Positions 33,143 to 41,702 of a stretch of 64,000 bases of DNA are shown piece after piece; within the stretch, counting starts at the first letter, position 1; every line of letters begins with the position of its first letter. The translations under genes were made by a program, and so were the position numbers. Source of the DNA: Accumulibacter sp031732795 (GTDB taxonomy: Bacteria > Pseudomonadota > Gammaproteobacteria > Burkholderiales > Rhodocyclaceae); the NCBI GenBank assembly GCA_031732795.1, contig JAVMKC010000031.1, positions 1 through 64,000 of the forward strand, read 5' to 3'. The notes beneath the pieces are model-generated. The model saw only the letters and a program-made list of their open reading frames with translations, did not search any database and had not been told where the DNA came from.

Positions 33143-33179
33143 AAAATCGCCCGGCGGTCAATCGCCGGGCGATTTTTTT
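33143..33179 (+). terminator. Rho-independent terminator after phaEC
   Basis: ATCGCCCGGCG and CGCCGGGCGAT form an 11-bp stem with a short loop, followed by a seven-T run to 33179. It ends the phaEC transcript; the A-rich left flank could also let it act on the opposite strand for tsaC read-out. Confidence 0.88.
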
Positions 33180-33263
33180 CGTCGATTCGCTGTCCAGGCA
33201 GCACCTCGAGGTTTCAGCCGCTGTGCTGATTCGAGATGACGGTTTCGTGCCGATCAGCAGCGT

Positions 33264-34292
33264 TCAGGTTGGGGATTGACCACCGGAACCGTATGCGGCC
33301 CGTGTCAGACGGTCGGCAATGGCGCGCCAAGCGGCGGTGGCAGGAATCTCTTCGACCAGAATCTGGTCAACCCCACTCCCGTCAAGCTCGCGTAGAGCGG
33401 CGTACAGTGCGAAGGCATAGCCCGCCGGTTCATCCGGCAGAACGCGTTGTACCATGTTGTCGGCGCTGATCCGCAGGGGATGTCGACAGAGCACGCCGCA
33501 ACGTTGTCCCTGTGCCAGCAAGGTCAGCAACGTTTGCCCGAGATCCTTGCCGACTACGGTCCGCAGGGGCGTTTGTGGCGCGTAATGGGCGGCGAGTGAG
33601 CCGGAGACCCTGGGTGTTCCGGCCCCAATTTGTTCGGGCGCGGTTGGTTCGATACCGATTACTTGCGCGATCGTTTCGGGTGACAGGTGTCCCGGTCTCA
33701 GCAGCCGTGGCGCCTGGTCGGCAACGGTGAGGTCGAGAATCGTCGATTCGATGCCAACTGGACAACGCCCGCCGTCGAGGATGATCTTTACGGCTTCGCC
33801 GAGTTCCTCGCGCACATGCTTTGCTTTGGTCGGACTGATGCGGCCGAAGCGGTTGGCCGATGGTGCGGCAATGCCGCTCAAACCGTCACGCCCACCTCCC
33901 GCAGCGGCGTAGGCGCGCAGCAGGTCGAGCGCCAACGGGTGCGCAGGAAGGCGCACGCCGACGCTGTCCTGACCACCGGTCACCGCATCAGGAACCCAGT
34001 GCGCGCGTTTGAGAATCAAAGTCAGCGGTCCTGGCCAGAACGCTTCGGCCAGTTCCCAGGCCATGGGCGGGATTTCCCTGGCCCACTGGGCGAGATAGTC
34101 GGCGCCGGGCAGATGGACGATCAGCGGGTGATCGGCCGGCCGACCTTTGGCGGCGAAAATCTTGGCCACTGCCAGCGGGTTCGCCGCGTCGGCGCCCAGA
34201 CCATAAACCGTTTCGGTGGGAAAAGCGACCAGTTCGCCGGCGCGCAGCGCGGCAACCGCGCGATCGAGCTCAGCCGGGTCAGCCGGCATCAT
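33264..34292 (-). CDS. Threonylcarbamoyl-AMP synthase, Sua5 type
   Basis: 342 residues. The YrdC/Sua5 domain (1-205) shows ALRAGELVAFPTETVYGLGADA, KIFAAKGRPADHPLIVHL and the PSANRFGRISPTKAKHV block; a linker leads to a C-terminal Sua5 domain (about 215-335). It makes threonylcarbamoyl-AMP for the t6A modification of tRNA. The two-domain form is the Sua5 rather than the short TsaC type. Start at ATGATG (34292/34289), overlapping the 3' end of purK by 14 bp. Last gene of a folD-purE-purK run. Confidence 0.95.
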   Translation of the reverse strand: MMPADPAELDRAVAALRAGELVAFPTETVYGLGADAANPLAVAKIFAAKGRPADHPLIVHLPGADYLAQWAREIPPMAWELAEAFWPGPLTLILKRAHWVPDAVTGGQDSVGVRLPAHPLALDLLRAYAAAGGGRDGLSGIAAPSANRFGRISPTKAKHVREELGEAVKIILDGGRCPVGIESTILDLTVADQAPRLLRPGHLSPETIAQVIGIEPTAPEQIGAGTPRVSGSLAAHYAPQTPLRTVVGKDLGQTLLTLLAQGQRCGVLCRHPLRISADNMVQRVLPDEPAGYAFALYAALRELDGSGVDQILVEEIPATAAWRAIADRLTRAAYGSGGQSPT

Positions 34293-35445
34293 CGATACCG
34301 ATTGCCTGGCGGGCGATCAGCGCTCGTTGCCTTGCCTGAGCGGGGTCCGCATCGATGACGGTGAAATGGCCCATCTTGCGACCCGGCCGGGCATGGTGCT
34401 TGCCGTAAAGATGCAGTTTCAGGCCATCAATGGCGTGCAAGGTGGCCCAGTCCGGCTCGCGGTAATCCACTACTCCGTCAGGACCCTGCGAGTACCACAA
34501 TTCTCCCAACAGATTGACCATCGTCGCCGCTGAATGCGCGCGCGCCGCTCCGAGCGGCAAACCGCAGAGTGAGCGCACCTGTTGGTCGTACTGGCTGCTG
34601 ACGCAGGCGTCCAGGGTGTAGTGACCGCTGTTATGCGGGCGGGGGGCCATTTCGTTGATCAGCAACCGATTCCCGACGATGAAAAACTCCACCGCCAATA
34701 CCCCGATGTAGCCGAGACGCTCGGCGACGGAGCCGGCCAGGGTGGCGGCGTGTGCGCACAAAGTTTCAGGGAGCGTCGCCGGTGCCAGGGAGACGTCGAG
34801 GATGCCCTTGCGATGGGTGTTTTCGGCGGTCGGAAAAGGGCAGAGCGCACCATTTTCGTCGCGAGCGAGAACCACGGATACTTCGCGGGTCAGCGAGAGC
34901 TTCTTTTCAAGAACGCAATGCTCGCCGTTGAAGTGCTGGAAAGCGATCCGTGCCTCGTCGCGGTTGCCGACCATCGCCTGACCTTTGCCGTCGTAACCGA
35001 AACGGGCCACTTTGAGAATGCCGGGGAAAAGATCATCGTCAACGGTGTTCAAGTCAGCCTCGCCGTGCACCTCGAGATACGGGCCGTGCGGCAACTGGTT
35101 TTCGCGCAGGAAACGCTTTTCGGCGATCCGATTCTGGCAAACGCCGACCGCTGCCGCCGATGGGCGGACGATGACAAATTTGTCCAGATAATCGAGCGTA
35201 CCGGCGGGAACATTCTCGAATTCAGTGGTCACCGCAGCGCACGTTTGCGCCAGTTGATCGAGCGCGGCATAGTCGTCGTAGGCGGCGATCAGGTGACGGT
35301 CAGCGATCCGTCCGGCGGGGCTGTGCGGGTCGGGGTCGAGCACCCAGACCCGGTAACCCATTTCGTGCGCAGCGGCCACGAAAAACCGGCCCAGTTGCCC
35401 ACCACCCAGCATGCCCAGGGTCGCCGGCGGGAGGATCATCGACAT
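34279..35445 (-). CDS. purK: N5-carboxyaminoimidazole ribonucleotide synthetase PurK
   Basis: 388 residues. ATP-grasp protein: opening LPPATLGMLGGGQLGRFFV, then VRPSAAAVGVCQNRIAEKRFL, FPGILKVARFGYDGKGQ (nucleotide-binding loop), LINEMAPRPHNSGHYTLDACVSSQYDQ (metal-binding and catalytic loop). It carboxylates AIR to N5-CAIR with ATP and bicarbonate in purine synthesis; PurE, encoded 30 bp upstream, then converts it to CAIR. Start at 35445, though Met at 35439 would also serve. Confidence 0.97.
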   Translation of the reverse strand: MSMILPPATLGMLGGGQLGRFFVAAAHEMGYRVWVLDPDPHSPAGRIADRHLIAAYDDYAALDQLAQTCAAVTTEFENVPAGTLDYLDKFVIVRPSAAAVGVCQNRIAEKRFLRENQLPHGPYLEVHGEADLNTVDDDLFPGILKVARFGYDGKGQAMVGNRDEARIAFQHFNGEHCVLEKKLSLTREVSVVLARDENGALCPFPTAENTHRKGILDVSLAPATLPETLCAHAATLAGSVAERLGYIGVLAVEFFIVGNRLLINEMAPRPHNSGHYTLDACVSSQYDQQVRSLCGLPLGAARAHSAATMVNLLGELWYSQGPDGVVDYREPDWATLHAIDGLKLHLYGKHHARPGRKMGHFTVIDADPAQARQRALIARQAIGIDDAG

Positions 35446-35475
35446 CTCGATCTCAAAAAATGACGACAGCCCGCA

Positions 35476-35973
35476 TCAGATGAGAGGCAAACGCATGGCT
35501 TGAACTTTCTCGGCTTGCGCATGGCGGAAGTCGCGCAAACGTTGCGCCAGTTCGGGGTCATGGTTGGCGAGCATGGCGATGGCAAACAAGGCGGCGTTGG
35601 CGGCACCGGCCTCGCCGATGGCGAAGGTGGCCACTGGAATGCCTTTGGGCATCTGAACGATTGAAAGCAGCGAATCCTGACCAGACAAGGCTTTCGACTG
35701 CACCGGAACGCCGAGCACCGGTACGATGGTTTTTGCGGCCAGCATGCCGGGCAGATGTGCGGCACCACCGGCACCGGCGATGATTGCTTGCAGACCGCGC
35801 GCACTGGCGGTGTCGGCGTATTCGAACAGCAGATCGGGCGTGCGATGCGCGGAAACGACGCGTGCCTCGTAAGCGACGTCGAATTCCTTGAGCAAACGGG
35901 CCGCGGCCTGCATCGTCGGCCAGTCGGAGTCGGAGCCCATCACCACGCCGACCCGCGGGGTCGTCGCCGTCAT
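35476..35973 (-). CDS. purE: N5-carboxyaminoimidazole ribonucleotide mutase PurE
   Basis: 165 residues. Class I PurE motifs: VGVVMGSDSDWPTMQAA, VVSAHRTPDLLFEYA (active-site His), IAGAGGAAHLPGMLAA and LGVPVQSKALSGQDSLLSIVQMPKGIPVATFAIG. It rearranges N5-CAIR to CAIR. The start overlaps the folD stop by four bases, so folD, purE, purK and tsaC probably share a transcript, which links one-carbon folate supply to purine synthesis. Confidence 0.97.
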   Translation of the reverse strand: MTATTPRVGVVMGSDSDWPTMQAAARLLKEFDVAYEARVVSAHRTPDLLFEYADTASARGLQAIIAGAGGAAHLPGMLAAKTIVPVLGVPVQSKALSGQDSLLSIVQMPKGIPVATFAIGEAGAANAALFAIAMLANHDPELAQRLRDFRHAQAEKVQAMRLPLI

Positions 35974-36824
35974 CGCGACAACTCCCGCTCAGCGGCTTCG
36001 AGAGTGTTGGCCAGCAGCATGGTGATGGTCATCGGGCCGACACCACCAGGCACCGGAGTGATCGCCGAGGCTTTGTCGCTGACCGGTCCGAAATCGACAT
36101 CACCGCAGAGTTTGCCGTCCGGCAAGCGATTGATGCCGACATCAATGATCACCGCACCAGGTTTGACCATTTCGGCGGTAACGAACTTTGCTTTGCCGAG
36201 AGCGGCGACCAGAATGTCGGCACGCCGGGTATGCGCCGCCAGATCTCGGGTTTGCGAATGACAGACGGTTACCGTCGCGCTGGCCTGCATCAACAACATC
36301 GCCATCGGTTTGCCGACGATGTTCGAGCGGCCGAGGACCACCGCCTCCTTGCCGCGGAGATCGATGGCCGCGTCGGCGAAAAACTTCATGACGCCGTAAG
36401 GGGTGCAGGGAATGAAGCGCGGCTGGCCTTGAACCAATGCGCCGACGTTTTCGGCATGGAAGCCATCGACATCCTTTTTCGGCGAAATGGCTTCCAGGAC
36501 CGCGTCGCTGTCGAAATGACGCGGCAGCGGCAGCTGGACGAGGATGCCATGGATCGTCGGATCGGCGTTGAGTTCGGCGATCTTGTCGATGACCGTCTGC
36601 TGGGCGGTGTCGACCGGATAAACGATTTTTTCAGAATGGATGCCGACCTGCAGACAGGCGTTGACCTTGTTGCGCACATAAACCTGTGAGGCCGGATCTT
36701 CGCCAACCAGAATTACGGCCAATCCGGGACGTCGACCGCGGGCGGCCAATGCTTCGGCGCGGGTCTTGAAATCGGCGCGCAGTTTTTGTGCCAGCGCGTT
36801 GCCGTCGAGGATTTTTGCCGTCAT
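35970..36824 (-). CDS. folD: Methylenetetrahydrofolate dehydrogenase / cyclohydrolase FolD
   Basis: 284 residues from the ATG at 36824 (MTAKILDGNALAQKLRADF), with AGGAA upstream; the frame is open to 36872 but the extra residues do not fit. Motifs: PGLAVILVGEDPASQVYVRNKVNAC (catalytic Tyr and Lys), LVQLPLPRHFDSDAVLEAI, PKKDVDGFH, and the dinucleotide-binding VVLGRSNIVGKPMAMLL. It interconverts methylene-, methenyl- and 10-formyl-THF, the last used by purine enzymes encoded by pathway partners next door. Confidence 0.97.
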   Translation of the reverse strand: MTAKILDGNALAQKLRADFKTRAEALAARGRRPGLAVILVGEDPASQVYVRNKVNACLQVGIHSEKIVYPVDTAQQTVIDKIAELNADPTIHGILVQLPLPRHFDSDAVLEAISPKKDVDGFHAENVGALVQGQPRFIPCTPYGVMKFFADAAIDLRGKEAVVLGRSNIVGKPMAMLLMQASATVTVCHSQTRDLAAHTRRADILVAALGKAKFVTAEMVKPGAVIIDVGINRLPDGKLCGDVDFGPVSDKASAITPVPGGVGPMTITMLLANTLEAAERELSR

Positions 36825-36961
36825 CTTGAAGGGTTCCTGAAAAGCGAAAGGTCGAAGCGAGCGGTGAATCAATGGCGGGTAGGGAACGGGGCAGACCGAA
36901 AGCGCGTCGATCGGGGAAAATCCACTCCCGCCGAGCGTGGCGGGCGGGATTCTAGCGCAGT

Positions 36962-37630
36962 TCAGGCCGCGTTGGTCTTGGCGACGAGTTGAGCCTGTTC
37001 GGCGGCGAACTCGGCCGCTTCAGCCACCTCGGCCGCTTGCCGACCGGCGGCGAAAGCCTGGCGGTTGAGTTCGACGAGTTCCTTTTTTTTACGGGCGAAA
37101 CGTTTGAGGATGCAGCTTTCGACAATTTCGGCCGGGAAGGGGAGATGGTCGGAAATGGCGCCGAGCATTACCGTGTTGCCCAGGCGGATGTCGCCGAGCC
37201 CGATAGCGATCGTCGAGGCGTCGAAAGCGACGACGTGCGTCCCGACCGCGTGCAGTTCGGCGACCGGATCGGTCGGATAATCATAAAGACCCAGGTCGAC
37301 GACCGGTGGCACCAGACGACCGAGATTCATCAGCACCAGGCCTTTGGGACGCAACATATGACGCCAGCGCATCGTTTCGGCGGCTTCGAAACCCAGCAGA
37401 ACGTCGGCGCTGCCGGGAGAGATTTGTGGCGACAGGACTTTTTTCCCGAAGCGCAGGTGCGAGGAGACGACGCCGCCGCGCTGGGCCATGCCGGCCACCT
37501 CGGTTTTTTTGACATCATGACCGAGAGCGATTGCCGCCTCGGCAAGAATCTCGGTGGCCGTCATCACCCCCTGGCCGCCAGTGCCGACGACCAGAATGTT
37601 GGTGGTAGCGAATTTGCCTGTTTCAGACAT
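36962..37630 (-). CDS. iorB: Indolepyruvate oxidoreductase subunit beta IorB
   Basis: 222 residues from the ATG at 37630 (MSETGKFATTNILVVGTGGQGVMTATEI); the longer frame reaches back into iorA territory and is not used. 2-oxoacid oxidoreductase gamma-type domain: GTGGQGVMTATEILAEAA, KTEVAGMAQRGGVVSSHLRFG. C-terminal Ala/Glu-rich helix. With IorA it oxidatively decarboxylates indolepyruvate and other arylpyruvates to aryl-acetyl-CoA, giving electrons to ferredoxin. Lies 86 bp downstream of iorA on the same strand. Confidence 0.93.
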   Translation of the reverse strand: MSETGKFATTNILVVGTGGQGVMTATEILAEAAIALGHDVKKTEVAGMAQRGGVVSSHLRFGKKVLSPQISPGSADVLLGFEAAETMRWRHMLRPKGLVLMNLGRLVPPVVDLGLYDYPTDPVAELHAVGTHVVAFDASTIAIGLGDIRLGNTVMLGAISDHLPFPAEIVESCILKRFARKKKELVELNRQAFAAGRQAAEVAEAAEFAAEQAQLVAKTNAA

Positions 37631-37716
37631 CGGATGAAACCTTTCGCCTTCGATAAAACGCCACGGTGAAGAAAGCGGATGCGCCGCTTTCTTCCAACCG
37701 GGCTGAGAGGGTTTTC

Positions 37717-39624
37717 TCAGAGAGTTTGAGTCGTGGATGCGGTGGCTTTGCGGACGATCTTGATCGGCATCGACAAGGTGTCGACCGGGACGATCGCGTC
37801 TGGCGCGCAGGGCTGCAGACACAGTCCGCAGCCGGTGCAAGCGGCGCTTTCGATGCGGACGAACGCCAGTTCGACCTCGCGGCCACTGGGTTTTTTGACC
37901 ATTTCCCGCCGTGAGACATGAATCGCCGGGCAGCCGACGTCGATACAGTTGCCACAGCCGGTGCATTTTTGATCAATGACCGTATAGGGTTTCAAGGGGT
38001 GATAGTCCTTGATCAACACGCAGGGCTGGTTGGTGATGATCACCGACGGTTCGGGGATGGCCGTTTCGGCGCGCAGGGTCTTCCACAGTACCGGCAACTG
38101 GTAAGCGTCAACTTCGTGCACCCGCTCTTCGCGAACGCCGAGGGCTTTGACCAGCCGGGCAAAATCGACCCGCGGCGCTTCCTCACCATGAATATTGCGG
38201 CCACTGGCCGGGTTGTCCTGCCCGCCGGTCATGCCGACGGCGCGGTTGTCGAGCAGCAGCACGGTCACGTTGCCGCGGTTATAAACGATGTCCAACAATC
38301 CCTGCATGCCCATGTGCAGGAACGTGGAGTCGCCGATCACCGCCACCACTTTCTTGTCTTTTTCGGCGTCACTGCGGCCCTTGTCGAGTCCAAGAGCCAT
38401 TCCCATCGAGGCGCCCATCGAAATCACCGCATCGAGCGCATTCCAGGGATGCCCATAGCCAAGCGTGTAACAGCCGATATCGCCCGAGATGGTGACATTG
38501 CGCAGCCGGGAAAGCGTGTAATAGACGCCGAGATGCGGGCAGGCAACGCACATCGTCGGAGGACGCGGAAAAACCTTCATCGGTGCGGCGACCGCCGATT
38601 CCGGCGATGGTTCACCGCGCAGTCTGGCGATTGCCGGTTTGAGCACCTGCGGCGACAATTCACCGGAAACCGGCAGAATGGCTTTGCCGATCACGGCGAT
38701 GCCCTGAGCCTTGAGTTCGTTTTCGAGCAGCCCTTCGACTTCCTCGACGACCACCACCTGCTGGCAGGTTTCGGCGAACTGACGCAGCCGTTCGATCGGC
38801 GGAGGATACGAAAAACCGAGTTTGAAGACCGGAGCCTCTGGAAAACTTTCCCGCACGTGCATGTACGCCGGGCCGGACGTCACGAAACCGATCCGCCGGT
38901 CGTTGCCGTCTTCGACGACATTCAGCGTTGATAGCTCCGCTTCGGCGCGCAACTGGTTTTCGCGTTCGAACATCAGAGGCAGGCGACGGCTGACGGTGGC
39001 CGGGAGCATCACCCAGCGGCTGACATCCTTGGTGAATCCGCCGACGGCTCTTTCCTGGCGCTCGCCGACGCTGACCAGGCCCTTGACATGACAAATCCGC
39101 GTCGTCAGACGCAGAATCACGGGTACCTGAAAGCGTTCCGAAAGTTCGAAAGCCGCCAGCGTGAAGTGATGCGCCTCCTGCGAATCGGCCGGTTCGAGCA
39201 GCGGCACATGGGCGAAGCGGCCCCAGAAACGCGAATCCTGTTCATTCTGTGACGAAGACAGGCCGACATCGTCGGCGATGGCGATCACCAGCCCACCGGC
39301 GACACCGGTCAGGGTCATCGTCATCAAGGCGTCGGAAGCGACATTCATGCCGACATGTTTCATGGCGCAGAAGCTGCGCGATCCGGCCATTGCTGCGCCA
39401 AATGCGACTTCCAACGACACTTTTTCGTTGACCGACCACTCGGTGTAGATGTCGGGGTAGGTGGCCACGTTTTCGAGAATTTCGGTAGACGGCGTACCGG
39501 GATACGCTGCCGCTACCCGGACGCCGGCTTCCCATACCGCGCGCGCCACCGCGTCATTTCCAGACATCAAAAGCCGACTCGCTGCCTCAGCCGGTCGGTC
39601 AGGGATCTTGACGGCTGCCGTCAT
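37717..39624 (-). CDS. iorA: Indolepyruvate ferredoxin oxidoreductase subunit alpha IorA
   Basis: 635 residues from the ATG at 39624 with GAGGAG 5 bp upstream. N-terminal pyrimidine-type domain (VAAAYPGTPSTEILENVA), middle domain, then the TPP-binding domain (GDIGCYTLGYGHPWNALDAVISMGASMGMALG; VIGDSTFLHMGMQGLLDIVYN). The C-terminus has two 4Fe-4S sites: CTGCGNCIDVGCP and CTGCGLCLQPCAPD. The oxygen-sensitive chemistry points to anaerobic or microaerobic aromatic amino-acid catabolism. Confidence 0.95.
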   Translation of the reverse strand: MTAAVKIPDRPAEAASRLLMSGNDAVARAVWEAGVRVAAAYPGTPSTEILENVATYPDIYTEWSVNEKVSLEVAFGAAMAGSRSFCAMKHVGMNVASDALMTMTLTGVAGGLVIAIADDVGLSSSQNEQDSRFWGRFAHVPLLEPADSQEAHHFTLAAFELSERFQVPVILRLTTRICHVKGLVSVGERQERAVGGFTKDVSRWVMLPATVSRRLPLMFERENQLRAEAELSTLNVVEDGNDRRIGFVTSGPAYMHVRESFPEAPVFKLGFSYPPPIERLRQFAETCQQVVVVEEVEGLLENELKAQGIAVIGKAILPVSGELSPQVLKPAIARLRGEPSPESAVAAPMKVFPRPPTMCVACPHLGVYYTLSRLRNVTISGDIGCYTLGYGHPWNALDAVISMGASMGMALGLDKGRSDAEKDKKVVAVIGDSTFLHMGMQGLLDIVYNRGNVTVLLLDNRAVGMTGGQDNPASGRNIHGEEAPRVDFARLVKALGVREERVHEVDAYQLPVLWKTLRAETAIPEPSVIITNQPCVLIKDYHPLKPYTVIDQKCTGCGNCIDVGCPAIHVSRREMVKKPSGREVELAFVRIESAACTGCGLCLQPCAPDAIVPVDTLSMPIKIVRKATASTTQTL

Positions 39625-39800
39625 TACTGCTCCTCAGAAAAAATCGGATGAAGTCGAAGCGATACCGGCGGGCACGATGATCCAGGTGGATTTGCAGCAT
39701 TTTGGCGTGCGACACCACCCTGAGGTTGCCTAGCCGACAAACTCCGTAGAGTATCACGGAGCGGGGTTCGGCTCCCGAAATTTCGTCGGTGAAACAATCC

Positions 39801-41132
39801 CTACAAGACGTAGCGCGAAAGATCTTCGTTTTGAGCCAAGTCGGCCAGCCGACTGTCGACGTAGCGCGCATCGATCAGCACGGTCGACTGATTGCCGCGG
39901 GTCGCCGAGAATGAGATCTCTTCCAACAGACGCTCGATGACGGTATACAAACGGCGGGCGCCGATATTTTCCGTTTGTTCATTGACCGACCAGGCGGTTT
40001 CGGCCAGACGCCGGATTCCTTCGGCGGAGAATTCCAGGCCGACGCCTTCCGTAGCCAGCAACGCTTGATACTGCTTGGTCAGACAGGCGTCGGTCTGGGT
40101 CAGGATGCATTCGAAATCGGCCACGGACAAGGAATCGAGTTCAACCCGGATCGGAAAGCGTCCCTGCAGTTCCGGGATCAGGTCGGAGGGTTTGGCGAGA
40201 TGAAAAGCTCCGCTGGCGATGAACAGGATGTGGTCGGTGCGGATCATCCCGTATTTGGTCGATACCGTGGTGCCCTCGACCAGCGGCAGCAGATCGCGTT
40301 GGACCCCTTGGCGGGACACATCCACACCATGCGTCTCACTACGTGAGGCGATCTTGTCGATTTCGTCGAGAAAGACGATGCCATTCTGTTCGACATTTCT
40401 CATCGCTTCGAGTTTGATTTCGTCGTCATTGACCAGCTTTGCCGCTTCCTCGTCGACCAGCAAACGGTGCGCTTCCGAGATTTTCAGTTTGCGGGATTTT
40501 TTCCGACTGTTACCGAAGTTCTGAAACATGCCTTGAATCTGAGCGGTCAGTTCCTCCATTCCTGGCGGAGCAAAAATTTCGGCTTGCAGCGAGGATGCGG
40601 CGACTTCGATTTCGATTTCCTTGTCGTCGAGTTCGCCTTCGCGCAGTTTCTTGCGGAATTTCTGCCGGGTGGTGTTGTCTTCCGTGGCGGTGGAGTCATT
40701 GAAGAAATTGCCACGGGATGGCGGCAGCAGACAATCCAGAATCCGATCTTCCGCGGCGTCCTCCGCGCGCGGCTGAACACTTCTCATGGCCTTTTCGCGA
40801 CCGCTCTTGATGGCTATTTCGATGAGATCCCGAATAATCGTTTCGACATCACGACCTACATATCCCACCTCGGTGAACTTGGTCGCTTCGATCTTGATGA
40901 AGGGGGCTTCGGCCAGCCGGGCCAGCCGGCGGGCGATTTCGGTTTTGCCGACGCCGGTCGGGCCGATCATCAGGATGTTTTTGGGAGTGATTTCCTGGCG
41001 CAACGGTTCCGCCACCTGGGCACGGCGCCAACGATTGCGCAAAGCGATGGCTACCGCCTTCTTGGCTTTGCTCTGGCCGACAATGTGTTTGTCGAGTTCG
41101 TGGACGATTTCCTGTGGGGTCATCGACGACAT
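39801..41132 (-). CDS. hslU: ATP-dependent protease ATPase subunit HslU
   Basis: 443 residues. AAA+ ATPase: PQEIVHELDKHIVGQSKAKKAVAIALRNRWRR opening, Walker A GPTGVGKTEIARR, substrate pore loop GYVGRD, the inserted I-domain (about 110-240), Walker B GIVFLDEIDKIA and sensor regions, ending LSRYVL, whose C-terminal tail docks into HslV. It unfolds proteins for HslV. Starts two bases after the hslV stop. Intact and of normal length. Confidence 0.97.
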   Translation of the reverse strand: MSSMTPQEIVHELDKHIVGQSKAKKAVAIALRNRWRRAQVAEPLRQEITPKNILMIGPTGVGKTEIARRLARLAEAPFIKIEATKFTEVGYVGRDVETIIRDLIEIAIKSGREKAMRSVQPRAEDAAEDRILDCLLPPSRGNFFNDSTATEDNTTRQKFRKKLREGELDDKEIEIEVAASSLQAEIFAPPGMEELTAQIQGMFQNFGNSRKKSRKLKISEAHRLLVDEEAAKLVNDDEIKLEAMRNVEQNGIVFLDEIDKIASRSETHGVDVSRQGVQRDLLPLVEGTTVSTKYGMIRTDHILFIASGAFHLAKPSDLIPELQGRFPIRVELDSLSVADFECILTQTDACLTKQYQALLATEGVGLEFSAEGIRRLAETAWSVNEQTENIGARRLYTVIERLLEEISFSATRGNQSTVLIDARYVDSRLADLAQNEDLSRYVL

Positions 41133-41134
41133 AA

Positions 41135-41671
41135 TTATTCCAATTCCTCAATGACAAAATTTTGATTGGTATAGATGCACAGATCACCGGCGATTGCCAG
41201 CGATTTGCGAACGATATCCGCCGGCGGCAGTTCGCTGTTCTCGATCAGCGCGCGTGCGGCGGCCTGGGCGAACGCCCCTCCTGAGCCGACGGCGACGATG
41301 CCGTGTTCCGGTTCGAGAACATCGCCGTTGCCGGTGATGATCAACGAATTCTCGCGGTCGGCGACGGCAAGCAAGGCTTCCAGACGGCGCAAGGCCCGGT
41401 CGCTGCGCCAATCCTTGGCCAGTTCGACCGCCGAACGCAACAGATTGCCTTGATAGAGATCGAGCTTGGCTTCGAAGCGTTCGAAGAGAGTGAAGGCATC
41501 GGCTGTGCCGCCAGCGAAACCGGCCAAGATCTTTCCTTGATGAATTCGTCTGACTTTACGGGCGCTGGCTTTGATTACCAACTGACCGAGCGTGACCTGA
41601 CCGTCGCCGCCCATGGCCACGCGCTGGCCACGGCGAACGGACAAAATCGTCGTGCCGTGATACGGCTCCAT
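41135..41671 (-). CDS. hslV: ATP-dependent protease peptidase subunit HslV
   Basis: 178 residues from the ATG at 41671 with AGGAG 7 bp upstream; in-frame codons further back to 41722 overlap the STAS gene and are not used. Short propeptide MEPYHG, then the N-terminal nucleophile threonine in TTILSVRRGQRVAMGGDGQVTLG. Proteasome-like fold: VRRIHQGKILAGFAGGTADAFTLFERFEAKL, GSGGAFAQAAARAL. It degrades proteins unfolded by HslU under heat and other stress. Expected processing at Gly6-Thr7. Confidence 0.97.
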   Translation of the reverse strand: MEPYHGTTILSVRRGQRVAMGGDGQVTLGQLVIKASARKVRRIHQGKILAGFAGGTADAFTLFERFEAKLDLYQGNLLRSAVELAKDWRSDRALRRLEALLAVADRENSLIITGNGDVLEPEHGIVAVGSGGAFAQAAARALIENSELPPADIVRKSLAIAGDLCIYTNQNFVIEELE

Positions 41672-41702
41672 GTGAAACTCCTGTTGATTGAAATGGGTTG
41701 GC